Shown here in pieces: positions 18,101-24,666 of a stretch of DNA of 24,666 nucleotides. Position numbers and translations under genes: made by a program. Below the pieces are notes generated by a model, which was not told where the DNA came from, made no database searches, and was given only the letters and a program-made list of their open reading frames with translations. Within the stretch, counting starts at the first letter, position 1. Each line of letters begins with the position of its first letter. The stretch covers positions 1 through 24,666 of the forward strand of contig CAZRIE010000062.1 of assembly GCA_964600075.1 (NCBI GenBank), read 5' to 3'. The DNA comes from CAZRIE01 sp964600075. GTDB lineage: Bacteria > Bacteroidota > Bacteroidia > Flavobacteriales > Flavobacteriaceae.

Positions 18101-19037
18101 TGTGGTGGCCAATGATTTTAGATTTAAACCTACAGCTTTTGTGCCTGGCAATCAGGCATCCAGGGAAATTGTAATTACCTATAGCGTCAACGACGATGTA
18201 AAAAATATTACGGTAACTGTCTTTATGAAACCCGAGATTGTGATTTCAGTTGATTCAAAAGATAATGCCAACAGGGTTGTGACCTTTAAAAATGGAACCA
18301 AGTTTGCCGATAGATATGAATGGAATTTTGGAAACGGACAATTTTCGGATAAGCAAGATCCGGGACCCATTGGTTTTGGTAGGGTTCAAACGGCGATTGT
18401 CACATTAAAAGCAGGCAACGGACCATGCGAAAATGAATCCCAACCCCTAACCATTAATTTTGAAGAGCAGCCAACAGATGAGAGAAGCTGTACGCCAATT
18501 GATGAACTGGGCAATAAATTCAAATTCCTGCACGAGGTAAGTGCCGATAAATTCAAAGGTGGCATTCGCGATTACGAGCTGCTGATGAGCATATTTTTGG
18601 AGAAATTCCCCGAACTTGTTGCTTTGCCCCAAAAAGAACAGTTTGATCTTTTACGGCAAGACCTTACATTGACCGTGATACAAAGAATTATTAGAACGCT
18701 CAATTCGGTCGTTGTGTCGGACGAGGAGCATAGAACATCGGCCTTGTTGTTATACGAGATTATGATGGGGCTTATTATGTTCTACGCCTGTTGCCAAAAT
18801 CTGGATGTGGATAAGGCCAAGGTGAAAACTGCCAATACCTTAAAGATTATGGTTGGTCTTCTTAATTCTTGGAAAGAACAACTTGAATTTAAGGATGGGC
18901 AAAAAGAAGTGTTCAAAAGTATGCTGGAAGCCGTGCTGAAGGAGTTGGCTAAGACCAGCAATGAAACGCCAACCAAGGTGGTGTATATCGACTTTCTTAA
19001 ACAACTGGCAGAATGCCTGACCAAATTGGTGACATGA
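15156..19037 (+). CDS. Large composite eCIS protein with carboxypeptidase-regulatory-like and PKD-like modules
   Basis: A 1293-residue protein in the Pvc13 position, between the wedge proteins and the tape measure. The N-terminus (SLNQMFGYLEEQQRLTRTTL, then GIGVMCGMEVSI) resembles baseplate-attached proteins of Bacteroidota eCIS loci. Cys-rich blocks occur at Cys152/157/162 and at Cys304/307/311/312 with His321 and Cys346/348/349. Residues ~760-838 form a carboxypeptidase-regulatory-like domain of the SusC/TonB-plug type: ITGTIRSVTGAPLPGVNV, GTTTDLSGNFVI, ILMVSAIGFATVEVP. Residues ~1025-1105 look PKD-like (RYEWNFGNGQFSDKQDPG). The last ~180 residues are helical. There is no signal peptide, so these modules are probably used as particle-surface domains, perhaps as fibre or receptor contact. 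Its stop overlaps the next start by 4 bases. The gene boundaries are sure; the role is inferred. Confidence 0.8.
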   Translation: MAQLIQQDRYPKFVADQVLTEKSLNQMFGYLEEQQRLTRTTLIGIGVMCGMEVSINGAGTALTISEGVGVTSKGYLVPFPETTYTLYNDEFSAEQEFFYNPFLNADGSQKFTLNLLHNDGAAEVQKPLTAAFLADKVVVIFVELLKVDNKNCDPDSCDDKGCTVEVTHRPLLVSRADIDNLIFGDGEVPFLHEPSCTEWPEIKMPKYDVPATLLLSSPAILKGFLNVLTSDFIFGIETTLGAAYSSFGYYIKDEFPNNPFSGLRNSFAFLFNGNINAQQLLHVQYYYDFFSDLILAYDELRKVCNECLSLCCPNQALFPRHIILGNAISTPDEFRHHWIQSPAFSCDCCSEGRIKFLLKKIVLLIQKINIPRSSIGTEKPQLNVKVTPSSYGNLPLSRKAIPYYYDIVNEPNALYNNWNFKKTKLKKGNTNLSFDAALYNADPYFHDPLSYDLEPFNFLRVEGHLGQNWKNALAQVNKIKYEKRLPVDVVALNGDIFALIQSLLTSANSLADIISGNKDIIGEIRCYFADLESQYDAHGAELRCTIIKIMAYFYNLKKLDSDSPPVPTTNLPQSEMVRKEFPNYRTFANTYGADFDAFYAPLKNQPYITPKAFLSKAATIGPVGQAQLLSPIYLMYYLDKIYEALPDGLVQLQIKGLTQALEDASGVAAITLIALDNIPDFDLPAMWEESLDAAVRICKAEVFTVLYRNFLINYVLFIANQTFALYAFKNPGLQHKAGATVGGTLILVYNDKPEIRDLTRRITGTIRSVTGAPLPGVNVIEKGTSNGTTTDLSGNFVITTKSKNPILMVSAIGFATVEVPVGSANTPLIVLSPISRTSNTFAAGESVGEEPFADIKASRVNAKVNSPFLDLRNSNESVKKAGLNDIYEVIDRAGDNDLSDPELAALVNQFPEGTVIADFFVPNMCKSSCNPMNFIVMGDKEPKSGETDVRLDLKLREYCEDDSGDYEILIAPEGGELKVDGTVVANDFRFKPTAFVPGNQASREIVITYSVNDDVKNITVTVFMKPEIVISVDSKDNANRVVTFKNGTKFADRYEWNFGNGQFSDKQDPGPIGFGRVQTAIVTLKAGNGPCENESQPLTINFEEQPTDERSCTPIDELGNKFKFLHEVSADKFKGGIRDYELLMSIFLEKFPELVALPQKEQFDLLRQDLTLTVIQRIIRTLNSVVVSDEEHRTSALLLYEIMMGLIMFYACCQNLDVDKAKVKTANTLKIMVGLLNSWKEQLEFKDGQKEVFKSMLEAVLKELAKTSNETPTKVVYIDFLKQLAECLTKLVT

Positions 19038-20449
19038 TGGCAAAGAATCAACAAAATACCATCCATGATGCACTGCTCGACTTTAGGTTTCAGGCCTTGG
19101 GCGGAAATGCGTTAAATGGAAACGATTTTGTTGCTTGGGCCAAAACCCACATTTTGGAAATTTTGGACCAGCTCGCTACCGACCTAACAAAATCAGGAAT
19201 GGTAGTCCAAATCGAGGAACTAAAGCTCGATTTACATCTTACAGTTGAAAACGACCTGTTTGCGGAGAGCGACAAATTGAGGGCTGCCATAAGTCAACAA
19301 ATCGAGGCGGCATTAAAAAAAGCCGTCACCAAAAACAAGGCAAGTCAAATATCCCATGCGCACCATAACGCCAATATGGTATTGGGCTATTTAAAACAGG
19401 GGCTGTTGAAAAAGCATGTATCTGATGAAGCGTGGAAAGACATGATCACCATTTTTTATGAGGAAATTTTAGTGAACAAGGAGGTACAGTTGGAGTGGGT
19501 ACAAATTACAAAAAACAAGGATGCCTTTATCAGGTTCTTTAGATTGAAAAGTGTCGTCGAGCAAAAAGAATTTTTAGAGCAGCTTACTCGGGAAGAAAAG
19601 GTTTCGAAACGTCTAACCGACATTTTAAAACTGTTTACGGCCAATCCGGACTATTTTTTGTCCATTCCCCTAATCGATTTTTATCATACACTCTTTCAAC
19701 TCCTTCCAATTACCAGCTGGTCTTTAAGATCTGTACTACAGAAAATTATTGTGCAACAGATGATCCCTGAAAAAATTGAACTCCAAAATTTAACGGTTCC
19801 AAAAGTAATAATGGCAGAAGTGGTAGCAGCATTGCAGAAAGGTCGTCTCCAAAAAGGGCATTCACATTTAAAACCAGTTGAAGGGGAAGATAGGGCCGAG
19901 AGTGAGGCAGTCATGAAAAAACCAACCTCCATGGAAGATAATACTATGGATGGCGCCTATATAGGGCAGGCCGGTTTGGTACTATTGGCGTATTTTCTAC
20001 CGCAATTCCTTAAAAATGCCGGATATATTGATGCAAAAGGGCAGCTTATCGATGCTACGGAAGTGCCCATACTTTTTCATTACATGGCTACTGGGGAAAT
20101 CACTGCACCGGAATGGAAACTAACGTTGCCAAAAATTTTAGCGGGCCTGTATCCTGGGGAGCATTGCAATACGGCAATACAACCCAATAAAAAACTTGAT
20201 ACAAAAATCGAGGGATTCTTGGAGGCGGTTATCGGTCATTGGGAAGCGCTGAAAAATACGAGTCCTCAGGGACTCAGAACAACATTTTTAGCACGGGAAG
20301 GGGAACTGAAATCCAAGAATGGTTTTTACTACCTCTACGTGAATGCGCAAACTGTTGATATTTTGCTCAACTATGTTTCCTGGAACTATACAACGATCAA
20401 ATTAAATTGGATGCAACAAATCCTATTTGTTGAATGGAATAAAACTTAA
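19034..20449 (+). CDS. Contractile injection system tape-measure protein (Pvc14-like, CIS_TMP family)
   Basis: A 471-residue protein of the CIS tape-measure family, which sets tube length. The N-terminus HDALLDFRFQALGGNALN and the region IEELKLDLHLTV match the family opening. The C-terminal hallmarks are clear: GQAGLVLLAYFLPQFLKNAG (about 311-330), EVPILFHYMATGEITAPEWK, LPKILAGLYPGE, then LKNTSPQGLRTTFLAREGEL and the closing IKLNWMQQILFVEW. I chose the ATG at 19034, which overlaps the previous stop as ATGA; an ATG at 19037 would drop one residue, and the longer frame from 19013 lies inside the previous gene. The run of lysine-rich helices between ~75 and 300 would form the rod lying in the tube lumen. 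The following gene begins immediately after the stop. Confidence 0.9.
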   Translation: MMAKNQQNTIHDALLDFRFQALGGNALNGNDFVAWAKTHILEILDQLATDLTKSGMVVQIEELKLDLHLTVENDLFAESDKLRAAISQQIEAALKKAVTKNKASQISHAHHNANMVLGYLKQGLLKKHVSDEAWKDMITIFYEEILVNKEVQLEWVQITKNKDAFIRFFRLKSVVEQKEFLEQLTREEKVSKRLTDILKLFTANPDYFLSIPLIDFYHTLFQLLPITSWSLRSVLQKIIVQQMIPEKIELQNLTVPKVIMAEVVAALQKGRLQKGHSHLKPVEGEDRAESEAVMKKPTSMEDNTMDGAYIGQAGLVLLAYFLPQFLKNAGYIDAKGQLIDATEVPILFHYMATGEITAPEWKLTLPKILAGLYPGEHCNTAIQPNKKLDTKIEGFLEAVIGHWEALKNTSPQGLRTTFLAREGELKSKNGFYYLYVNAQTVDILLNYVSWNYTTIKLNWMQQILFVEWNKT

Positions 20450-20452
20450 TAG

Positions 20453-23400
20453 TTGTTCTCAACGGCAGACAAAACGGTAAAACCGGCTCTGAATGTACAA
20501 CGCAAAACGGAGCAGGCTTTTTTTGGACCCCAAAAAGAGCAGGTCTCCCCTACTTCCGAATCTACTTTCTTCAAACCTGCCATCCAGACTAAATTGAGGG
20601 TCAACAGGCCCAACGATCACTATGAAAAAGAGGCCGATCTGGTGGCCGATAGGGTGGTCAACATGCCAGAGTCGCAGCTGGGCCTTACCGCAAATACACC
20701 CCCGGAGGTGCAGCGACAGGAAGAGACAAAGGAGGAAGAGGAGGAGAGCATCCAAACCCCATCCATGGCGGTCCAGCGAATGGCCGATGGGGAACAGGAA
20801 GAAGAGACCCCAGCCATCCAAACAAAACAAATCGCATTTATCCAAAGAGACAATAATGATGAAATGCAGGCCGCCTCCGAAGAGGAAGACGAAACCCTGC
20901 AGACTTATTCGAATCATCGCTCGCCTGGCATGTACCACTCCGATGTGATACGGTTGAGCGGGCGTGGGCCCCCGGGTGGCACCTCGCAATTCCAGAGTCA
21001 ATTGCACCACTCCGCCTCCGGTGGCCGGCCCATGGCCCAACACGTCGGTAACAATATGTCGTCCCGTTTCGGGGCAGATTTCAGTACGGTAAGGATTCAT
21101 ACCGATACGAGCGCTCAGCAGATGAGTAAGCAAGTGAATGCGCATGCCTTTACCTACGGAAATCATATCTACTTCAACAGTGGTAAATACGATACCGATT
21201 CTAAAACGGGACAAACGCTGCTTGCCCATGAGTTAACCCATACCATACAGCAAGGGGCCAGCCCTGTGCGGGCCAATGTGCAGCGCAAACACAATTTCAC
21301 CGCGGTACAGCGCAAAACTATTCTTCAAAGACAGGTCGCACCGCAGCTCAACAAAGCCGTAGAACTTGCCGAAGCCGAACAAGGCAAGGTCATTGCCAAT
21401 AAAGAAGGTGCGGACGGAAACCGCTATGGCTGGGAACGCCTGATGGAATATTTTGAGACCACCTTTGGTAAAGACAAAATCGTGTCCCGACCCACGGGCG
21501 AGAAAAATATTGTTCCCAAAAAGAGCATAAAGAAGAAATCGGAATTTTATGGCGCCGTGGTTCCCGCAGATGCGGATTCTAAGGGCAAGGGCATGCGCGA
21601 CGTTATGCCCAGCTGGTGTGGTATTTTCGCCTTTTGGGCCTTGAATAAATCAGGGATACCCATGCCCAAATGGCAACTAGGGGAATCCTTTATCCCCCCG
21701 GAAGCCGCCTACCCACCGGGCCATACCCCAAAACCGGGCGATTTGGCATACAAAGAAGACCGATCGCATTACGGATTGGTCGTGGGGATGGAAGGCACCA
21801 ATAGGGTAAAAAGTGTCAACGGAAATACGGCAGGGGACGATCATCTGGGCGGGGAAATTCAAGTGCAGACACACGACCTCAGCAATTGGCACGCTTTCTT
21901 TAATCCGCTGGTTGCGAAAACCGGAAATCTAAGGGATCCCGAACTAGGGGATAAGGATACCAAACCAAAAACTTTGGCAGAACTGCTGAAAGCGAAATAC
22001 AATATCAGCAGAAAATCGGAGAACGAAAACGAAGAAGAAGAACTACAGGCCAAAGCTAGCGGCGACCAAAAAAAGGAAGAGGAGGAACTGCAGGCCAAAG
22101 CGGACGGAAGCCAAAAAGAAGAAGAGGAGGAAGTGCTTCAGGCAAAATCCGAGGCCTTGGAGGAAGAAAAAGACCAAGAAACCATACAACGGGCAGAAAT
22201 TGGAAGTGCCGGAGGCTTTGACTCCAATGGCACGGAATTTGAAACTGAAGAGGCCCCAGCAACGATACAGACCAAGGCAGAATCGCCTTTGGCAAAGCAG
22301 GTAAGCAACAAATCCCCGGGTCCTATGATACAGGGCGGTTGGCTGGGATCCGCCTGGGACGCCGTTTCCGGATTGGCCTCCGACATGGCCGATCTTATTG
22401 AGGAGGGTATAGAAAAGGCCAAAGACTTTTTAATAGATAAGGTGCTCGGTTTTGTCACTAAAATTCCCGGATATACCCTCTTGAGCTATATTCTGGGCCA
22501 TGATCCCATTAAGGGCAGCAGTGTGAACAAAACACCGCTGACCTTGTTGGATGCAGTCTTGGATCTGAATCCCATATGGGGTGCTTTGGTGCGTGGGGTA
22601 CTGAACTACTTCCAGGCAACCAATCCGGTGGCCACCTGGTTGTTCGAGTCGGTAGACAGGTTTAAAGGCCTTATTGAAAGTGTAGGTGGCAATTTCAGTA
22701 ACTTCTGGAACAGACTCAGCATTTCTGACGTGGGCAATCCCGAACGGGTAATGAACGATGTGGCGAGTCTGTTCCAATCCATCGTTTCGCAGGTCGTCAC
22801 CTTTGTTGATAACGTTGGAACGGATTTTCTTACCATGGTGAAAGAGATTGCCGTTACCAATTTGGTCGGGGTGGTGAAAGAGCATTTCCCAAATTATTAC
22901 GATCTGTTGATAGTGATATTGGGCGAAGATCCGATTACCAAAGAGTATATAGATCGCAACGGCACCAATATTCTCAACGCCGGTTTAAAAGCGTTGGGTG
23001 AACGGGGCACCCAGATCAAAAGCCAGATGATGGCGGACGGGGTTTTTGCAAAATGTGTGGGTTGGATCGATCGCAGTATCAACGATGTGTTCAAATTGAT
23101 CTCGAGCATAGGCAATGTTTTTGATACGCTATGGAAACTCGTTTCCTTTGAAACGCTCGCCCATCCATTGGATGCCTTTGCTGAAATGGCCCTGGCATTT
23201 ACCACCCCGATAACCATCATCACCTCCTTCATTACCGATGCCATGATAGAACTTCTGGCATTTCTGAGAGAGGCACTATTGGGTGCTTTGAGCAACTTTG
23301 CCAAAGGTACGAGGGGCTATTTATTGGTTACTGTACTCATAGGTAAAGATCCGTTTACCGGGAATAGGGTATTGCGGAATACCGAAAATATTATCCATGG

Positions 23401-24666
23401 TTTCTTTAGCCTGATGGACGGTGGCGAAGCACAGTTCCAGCAAATGAAGGAAAGTGGTGCCATTGACCGGATGACCCAAAAGATCAGCAAGGCAGTCGCC
23501 CAGTTGAACTTCAGTTGGGAATACGTGACCGGCTTGTTCACCACCCTTTGGGAATCCTTGGATTGGACCGATTTCTTGATTCCGGGGGCGGTATTCATAA
23601 AAATCCTCAAAACCTTTGGAGACCCCATTCTTCGGTTGATGCGCTTTATCATCGTCATCGTTAAGATTGCCATCGAGATCTTAATGGTCGTGATGAACTT
23701 CCCTATCGACACGATCAATAATATCATCGCCCGTTCCATGGAGGCTTTTGGGAACATTAAACGCGATCCGATCGGCTTCCTGAAAAACATTCTTCGGGCC
23801 ATTAAGCAGGGCTTTGTGCAGTTCTTTCAAAATATCCTCAAGCATTTGCTTGGTGGATTGGCCAACTGGCTCTTTGGTTCCTTGGGTAATCTGGGTATAA
23901 AAATGCCTCCGGATCTGAGCTTTAAGAGTATTTTGAACCTGATACTGGACATCCTTGGCATCAGCAAGGATAAGATCATGGAGCGGGTTTGGTTGAAATT
24001 GACGGAAAAAATAGGGGCAGAGAAAGTAGCGAAGATCAAGGGTGCCATAAATACGCTGACCGGTATCTGGACCTTTGTCAAGGATGTCATGGACAGGGGA
24101 CCGATCGCCATTTGGGAATATGTACAGGAGAAACTGAGCGAATTATGGGACATTGTTCTGGATGCGGCCAAAAGCTGGATCATGACCAAAATCATTACCG
24201 AGGTGACCGTTAAAATATTGAGTTTCTTAGATCCCACGGGCATCATGGCGGTCATTAACAGTGTCATTGCGATCTATAAGGCCATCCAATCCTTTATAGA
24301 GCAGTTGCGGGCCATGCTGGAAATCTTCAATTCCTTTGTCAACGGGGTGGCAGAGATCGCTGCGGGGAATGTGCAGGCTGCGGCCAATTTCTTGGAAGGG
24401 GCCATGGCCAAGGGCATTCCCGTTATGATCGGTTTCTTGGCCAACCAGGTGGGCCTAGGGGGCATTGGTAAGAAAATTGCCGAAGTCATCGGCAAGGTAA
24501 GGGCGAAGATCACGGAAGGCATCGATTGGTTAGTGGAAAAAGCGCTTAAGATCGGTATGCCGATTATTAATGGCGTATTGAAGGCCATTGAATTTGGGGA
24601 AGGGGTTGTGGAGAAAGGGAAGGCCAAGGTGAAGGGGGCAATTGACAGCGTACTTCAATGGTGGAA
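20453..24666 (+). CDS. Giant DUF4157-CHAP eCIS cargo/effector candidate, partial at the right edge
   Basis: An open frame of 1404 codons that continues past the window. The best start is TTG at 20453, just after an in-frame TAG at 20450: it gives a FSTADKTVKPALNVQRK opening typical of DUF4157 proteins, while the first in-frame ATG (20663) would remove the conserved IQTKLRVNRPNDHYEKEADL. DUF4157 spans ~190-268, ending in HELTH (259-263), a zincin-like HExxH. A CHAP-like domain follows, about 275-485: SWCGIFAFWAL with Cys389, KPGDLAYKEDRSHYGLVVG with His439, and SVNGNT with Asn456 in place of the usual Glu/Asp/Asn third residue. Then come a Glu-rich repeat linker (~515-600) and a long amphipathic helical region (~640 to the edge) with repeats. 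DUF4157 is an established N-terminal module of eCIS-associated toxins. Cargo delivered by the particle is therefore likely, but not proven. Confidence 0.85.
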   Translation, partial: MFSTADKTVKPALNVQRKTEQAFFGPQKEQVSPTSESTFFKPAIQTKLRVNRPNDHYEKEADLVADRVVNMPESQLGLTANTPPEVQRQEETKEEEEESIQTPSMAVQRMADGEQEEETPAIQTKQIAFIQRDNNDEMQAASEEEDETLQTYSNHRSPGMYHSDVIRLSGRGPPGGTSQFQSQLHHSASGGRPMAQHVGNNMSSRFGADFSTVRIHTDTSAQQMSKQVNAHAFTYGNHIYFNSGKYDTDSKTGQTLLAHELTHTIQQGASPVRANVQRKHNFTAVQRKTILQRQVAPQLNKAVELAEAEQGKVIANKEGADGNRYGWERLMEYFETTFGKDKIVSRPTGEKNIVPKKSIKKKSEFYGAVVPADADSKGKGMRDVMPSWCGIFAFWALNKSGIPMPKWQLGESFIPPEAAYPPGHTPKPGDLAYKEDRSHYGLVVGMEGTNRVKSVNGNTAGDDHLGGEIQVQTHDLSNWHAFFNPLVAKTGNLRDPELGDKDTKPKTLAELLKAKYNISRKSENENEEEELQAKASGDQKKEEEELQAKADGSQKEEEEEVLQAKSEALEEEKDQETIQRAEIGSAGGFDSNGTEFETEEAPATIQTKAESPLAKQVSNKSPGPMIQGGWLGSAWDAVSGLASDMADLIEEGIEKAKDFLIDKVLGFVTKIPGYTLLSYILGHDPIKGSSVNKTPLTLLDAVLDLNPIWGALVRGVLNYFQATNPVATWLFESVDRFKGLIESVGGNFSNFWNRLSISDVGNPERVMNDVASLFQSIVSQVVTFVDNVGTDFLTMVKEIAVTNLVGVVKEHFPNYYDLLIVILGEDPITKEYIDRNGTNILNAGLKALGERGTQIKSQMMADGVFAKCVGWIDRSINDVFKLISSIGNVFDTLWKLVSFETLAHPLDAFAEMALAFTTPITIITSFITDAMIELLAFLREALLGALSNFAKGTRGYLLVTVLIGKDPFTGNRVLRNTENIIHGFFSLMDGGEAQFQQMKESGAIDRMTQKISKAVAQLNFSWEYVTGLFTTLWESLDWTDFLIPGAVFIKILKTFGDPILRLMRFIIVIVKIAIEILMVVMNFPIDTINNIIARSMEAFGNIKRDPIGFLKNILRAIKQGFVQFFQNILKHLLGGLANWLFGSLGNLGIKMPPDLSFKSILNLILDILGISKDKIMERVWLKLTEKIGAEKVAKIKGAINTLTGIWTFVKDVMDRGPIAIWEYVQEKLSELWDIVLDAAKSWIMTKIITEVTVKILSFLDPTGIMAVINSVIAIYKAIQSFIEQLRAMLEIFNSFVNGVAEIAAGNVQAAANFLEGAMAKGIPVMIGFLANQVGLGGIGKKIAEVIGKVRAKITEGIDWLVEKALKIGMPIINGVLKAIEFGEGVVEKGKAKVKGAIDSVLQWW
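22031..22174 (+). repeat. Three tandem copies of a Glu-rich LQAK unit within the giant cargo gene
   Basis: The encoded linker contains EEELQAKASGDQKKE, EEELQAKADGSQKEE and EEEVLQAKSEALEEE in succession, a period of 15 and then 16 codons (LQAK at 22043, 22088 and, one codon longer, 22136). At DNA level the copies share gaaGAACTACAGGCCAAAG-like cores with third-position changes, so they are diverged duplications. Related isolated Q-motifs (VQRK, IQTK, VQRQ, LQRQ, IQTK) occur throughout the first ~630 residues. They form a flexible, acidic spacer between the CHAP domain and the helical region. Confidence 0.8.
22469..23734 (+). repeat. Three ~140-residue helical repeats with a [IL][IL]G-x-DP[IF] signature
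   Basis: Within the giant cargo protein, three segments start with an aligned motif: GYTLLSYILGHDPIKG at residue 673, NYYDLLIVILGEDPITK at 815, and GYLLVTVLIGKDPFTG at 955. The DP aspartates fall at 684, 826 and 966, spacings of 142 and 140 residues. Each motif is followed by a helical stretch with a conserved N-x-[IL] position (PLTLLDAVLDL; GTNILNAGLKALG; TENIIHGFFSLMDGG). The end of the third unit is estimated. The repetition indicates internal duplication of a structural module in the long arm of the protein. Confidence 0.75.

Noticed and set aside
20459..21229. A 256-codon minus-strand open frame, and others on the minus strand at 22430-24627.
   Set aside because: They lie opposite the continuous plus-strand DUF4157 frame, which shows clear conserved domains; their translations are low-complexity (Leu/Ser/Phe runs) with no recognisable domain.
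21227..21241. HELTH motif as proof of an active zinc protease.
   Set aside because: The motif is a shared feature of DUF4157, for which proteolysis is not established, and I cannot identify a third zinc ligand; treated as a domain marker only.

Overview
The window is one plus-strand gene cluster encoding an extracellular contractile injection system (eCIS), a headless, phage-tail-like particle related to the Photorhabdus PVC and Serratia Afp (antifeeding prophage) particles. The host is most likely a marine or environmental member of the Bacteroidota, probably Flavobacteriaceae. This rests on the AT-leaning, lysine/asparagine/isoleucine-rich coding, the lack of strong Shine-Dalgarno sequences, the gene order, and a SusC-type carboxypeptidase-regulatory-like domain inside one particle protein. 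The lineage is inferred, because no rRNA or housekeeping gene is present.

Layout, left to right. Bases 1-104 are a short leader in which no promoter can be called. Then follow a Pvc16-like cap protein with a DUF4255 domain (105-701), an unrecognised 413-residue protein (707-1948), one large sheath protein (1970-4066), two tube-type proteins (4118-4546 and 4569-5036), a small DUF5908 protein (5038-5223), a LysM-bearing Pvc7-like tube/baseplate adaptor (5223-5915), a VgrG-like spike (5912-7657), a PAAR tip (7663-7950), a gp25-like baseplate protein (7961-8404), two giant baseplate wedge proteins (8406-12164 and 12157-15144), a 1293-residue composite protein with SusC-type and PKD-like modules (15156-19037), and the tape-measure protein (19034-20449). 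The last gene (20453 to beyond 24666) starts at TTG and is still open at the window edge after 1404 codons. It combines a DUF4157 domain, a CHAP-like cysteine amidase/peptidase domain, a glutamate-rich repeat linker and a very long helical region with repeats of about 140 residues. It is the probable cargo or effector.

All genes point the same way, and gaps are 0-51 bases with several start/stop overlaps, so this reads as a single operon. The inner tube is set in length by the tape-measure protein, capped at the far end by the DUF4255 protein, and sheathed by the contractile protein. At the near end the LysM adaptor, spike, PAAR tip, gp25-like protein and wedge proteins form the baseplate. 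The AAA+ ATPase (Pvc15-like) usual in such clusters is not in the window and may lie downstream. No tRNA, rRNA, IS element or CRISPR array was seen. The many minus-strand open frames are shadows of the plus-strand genes.
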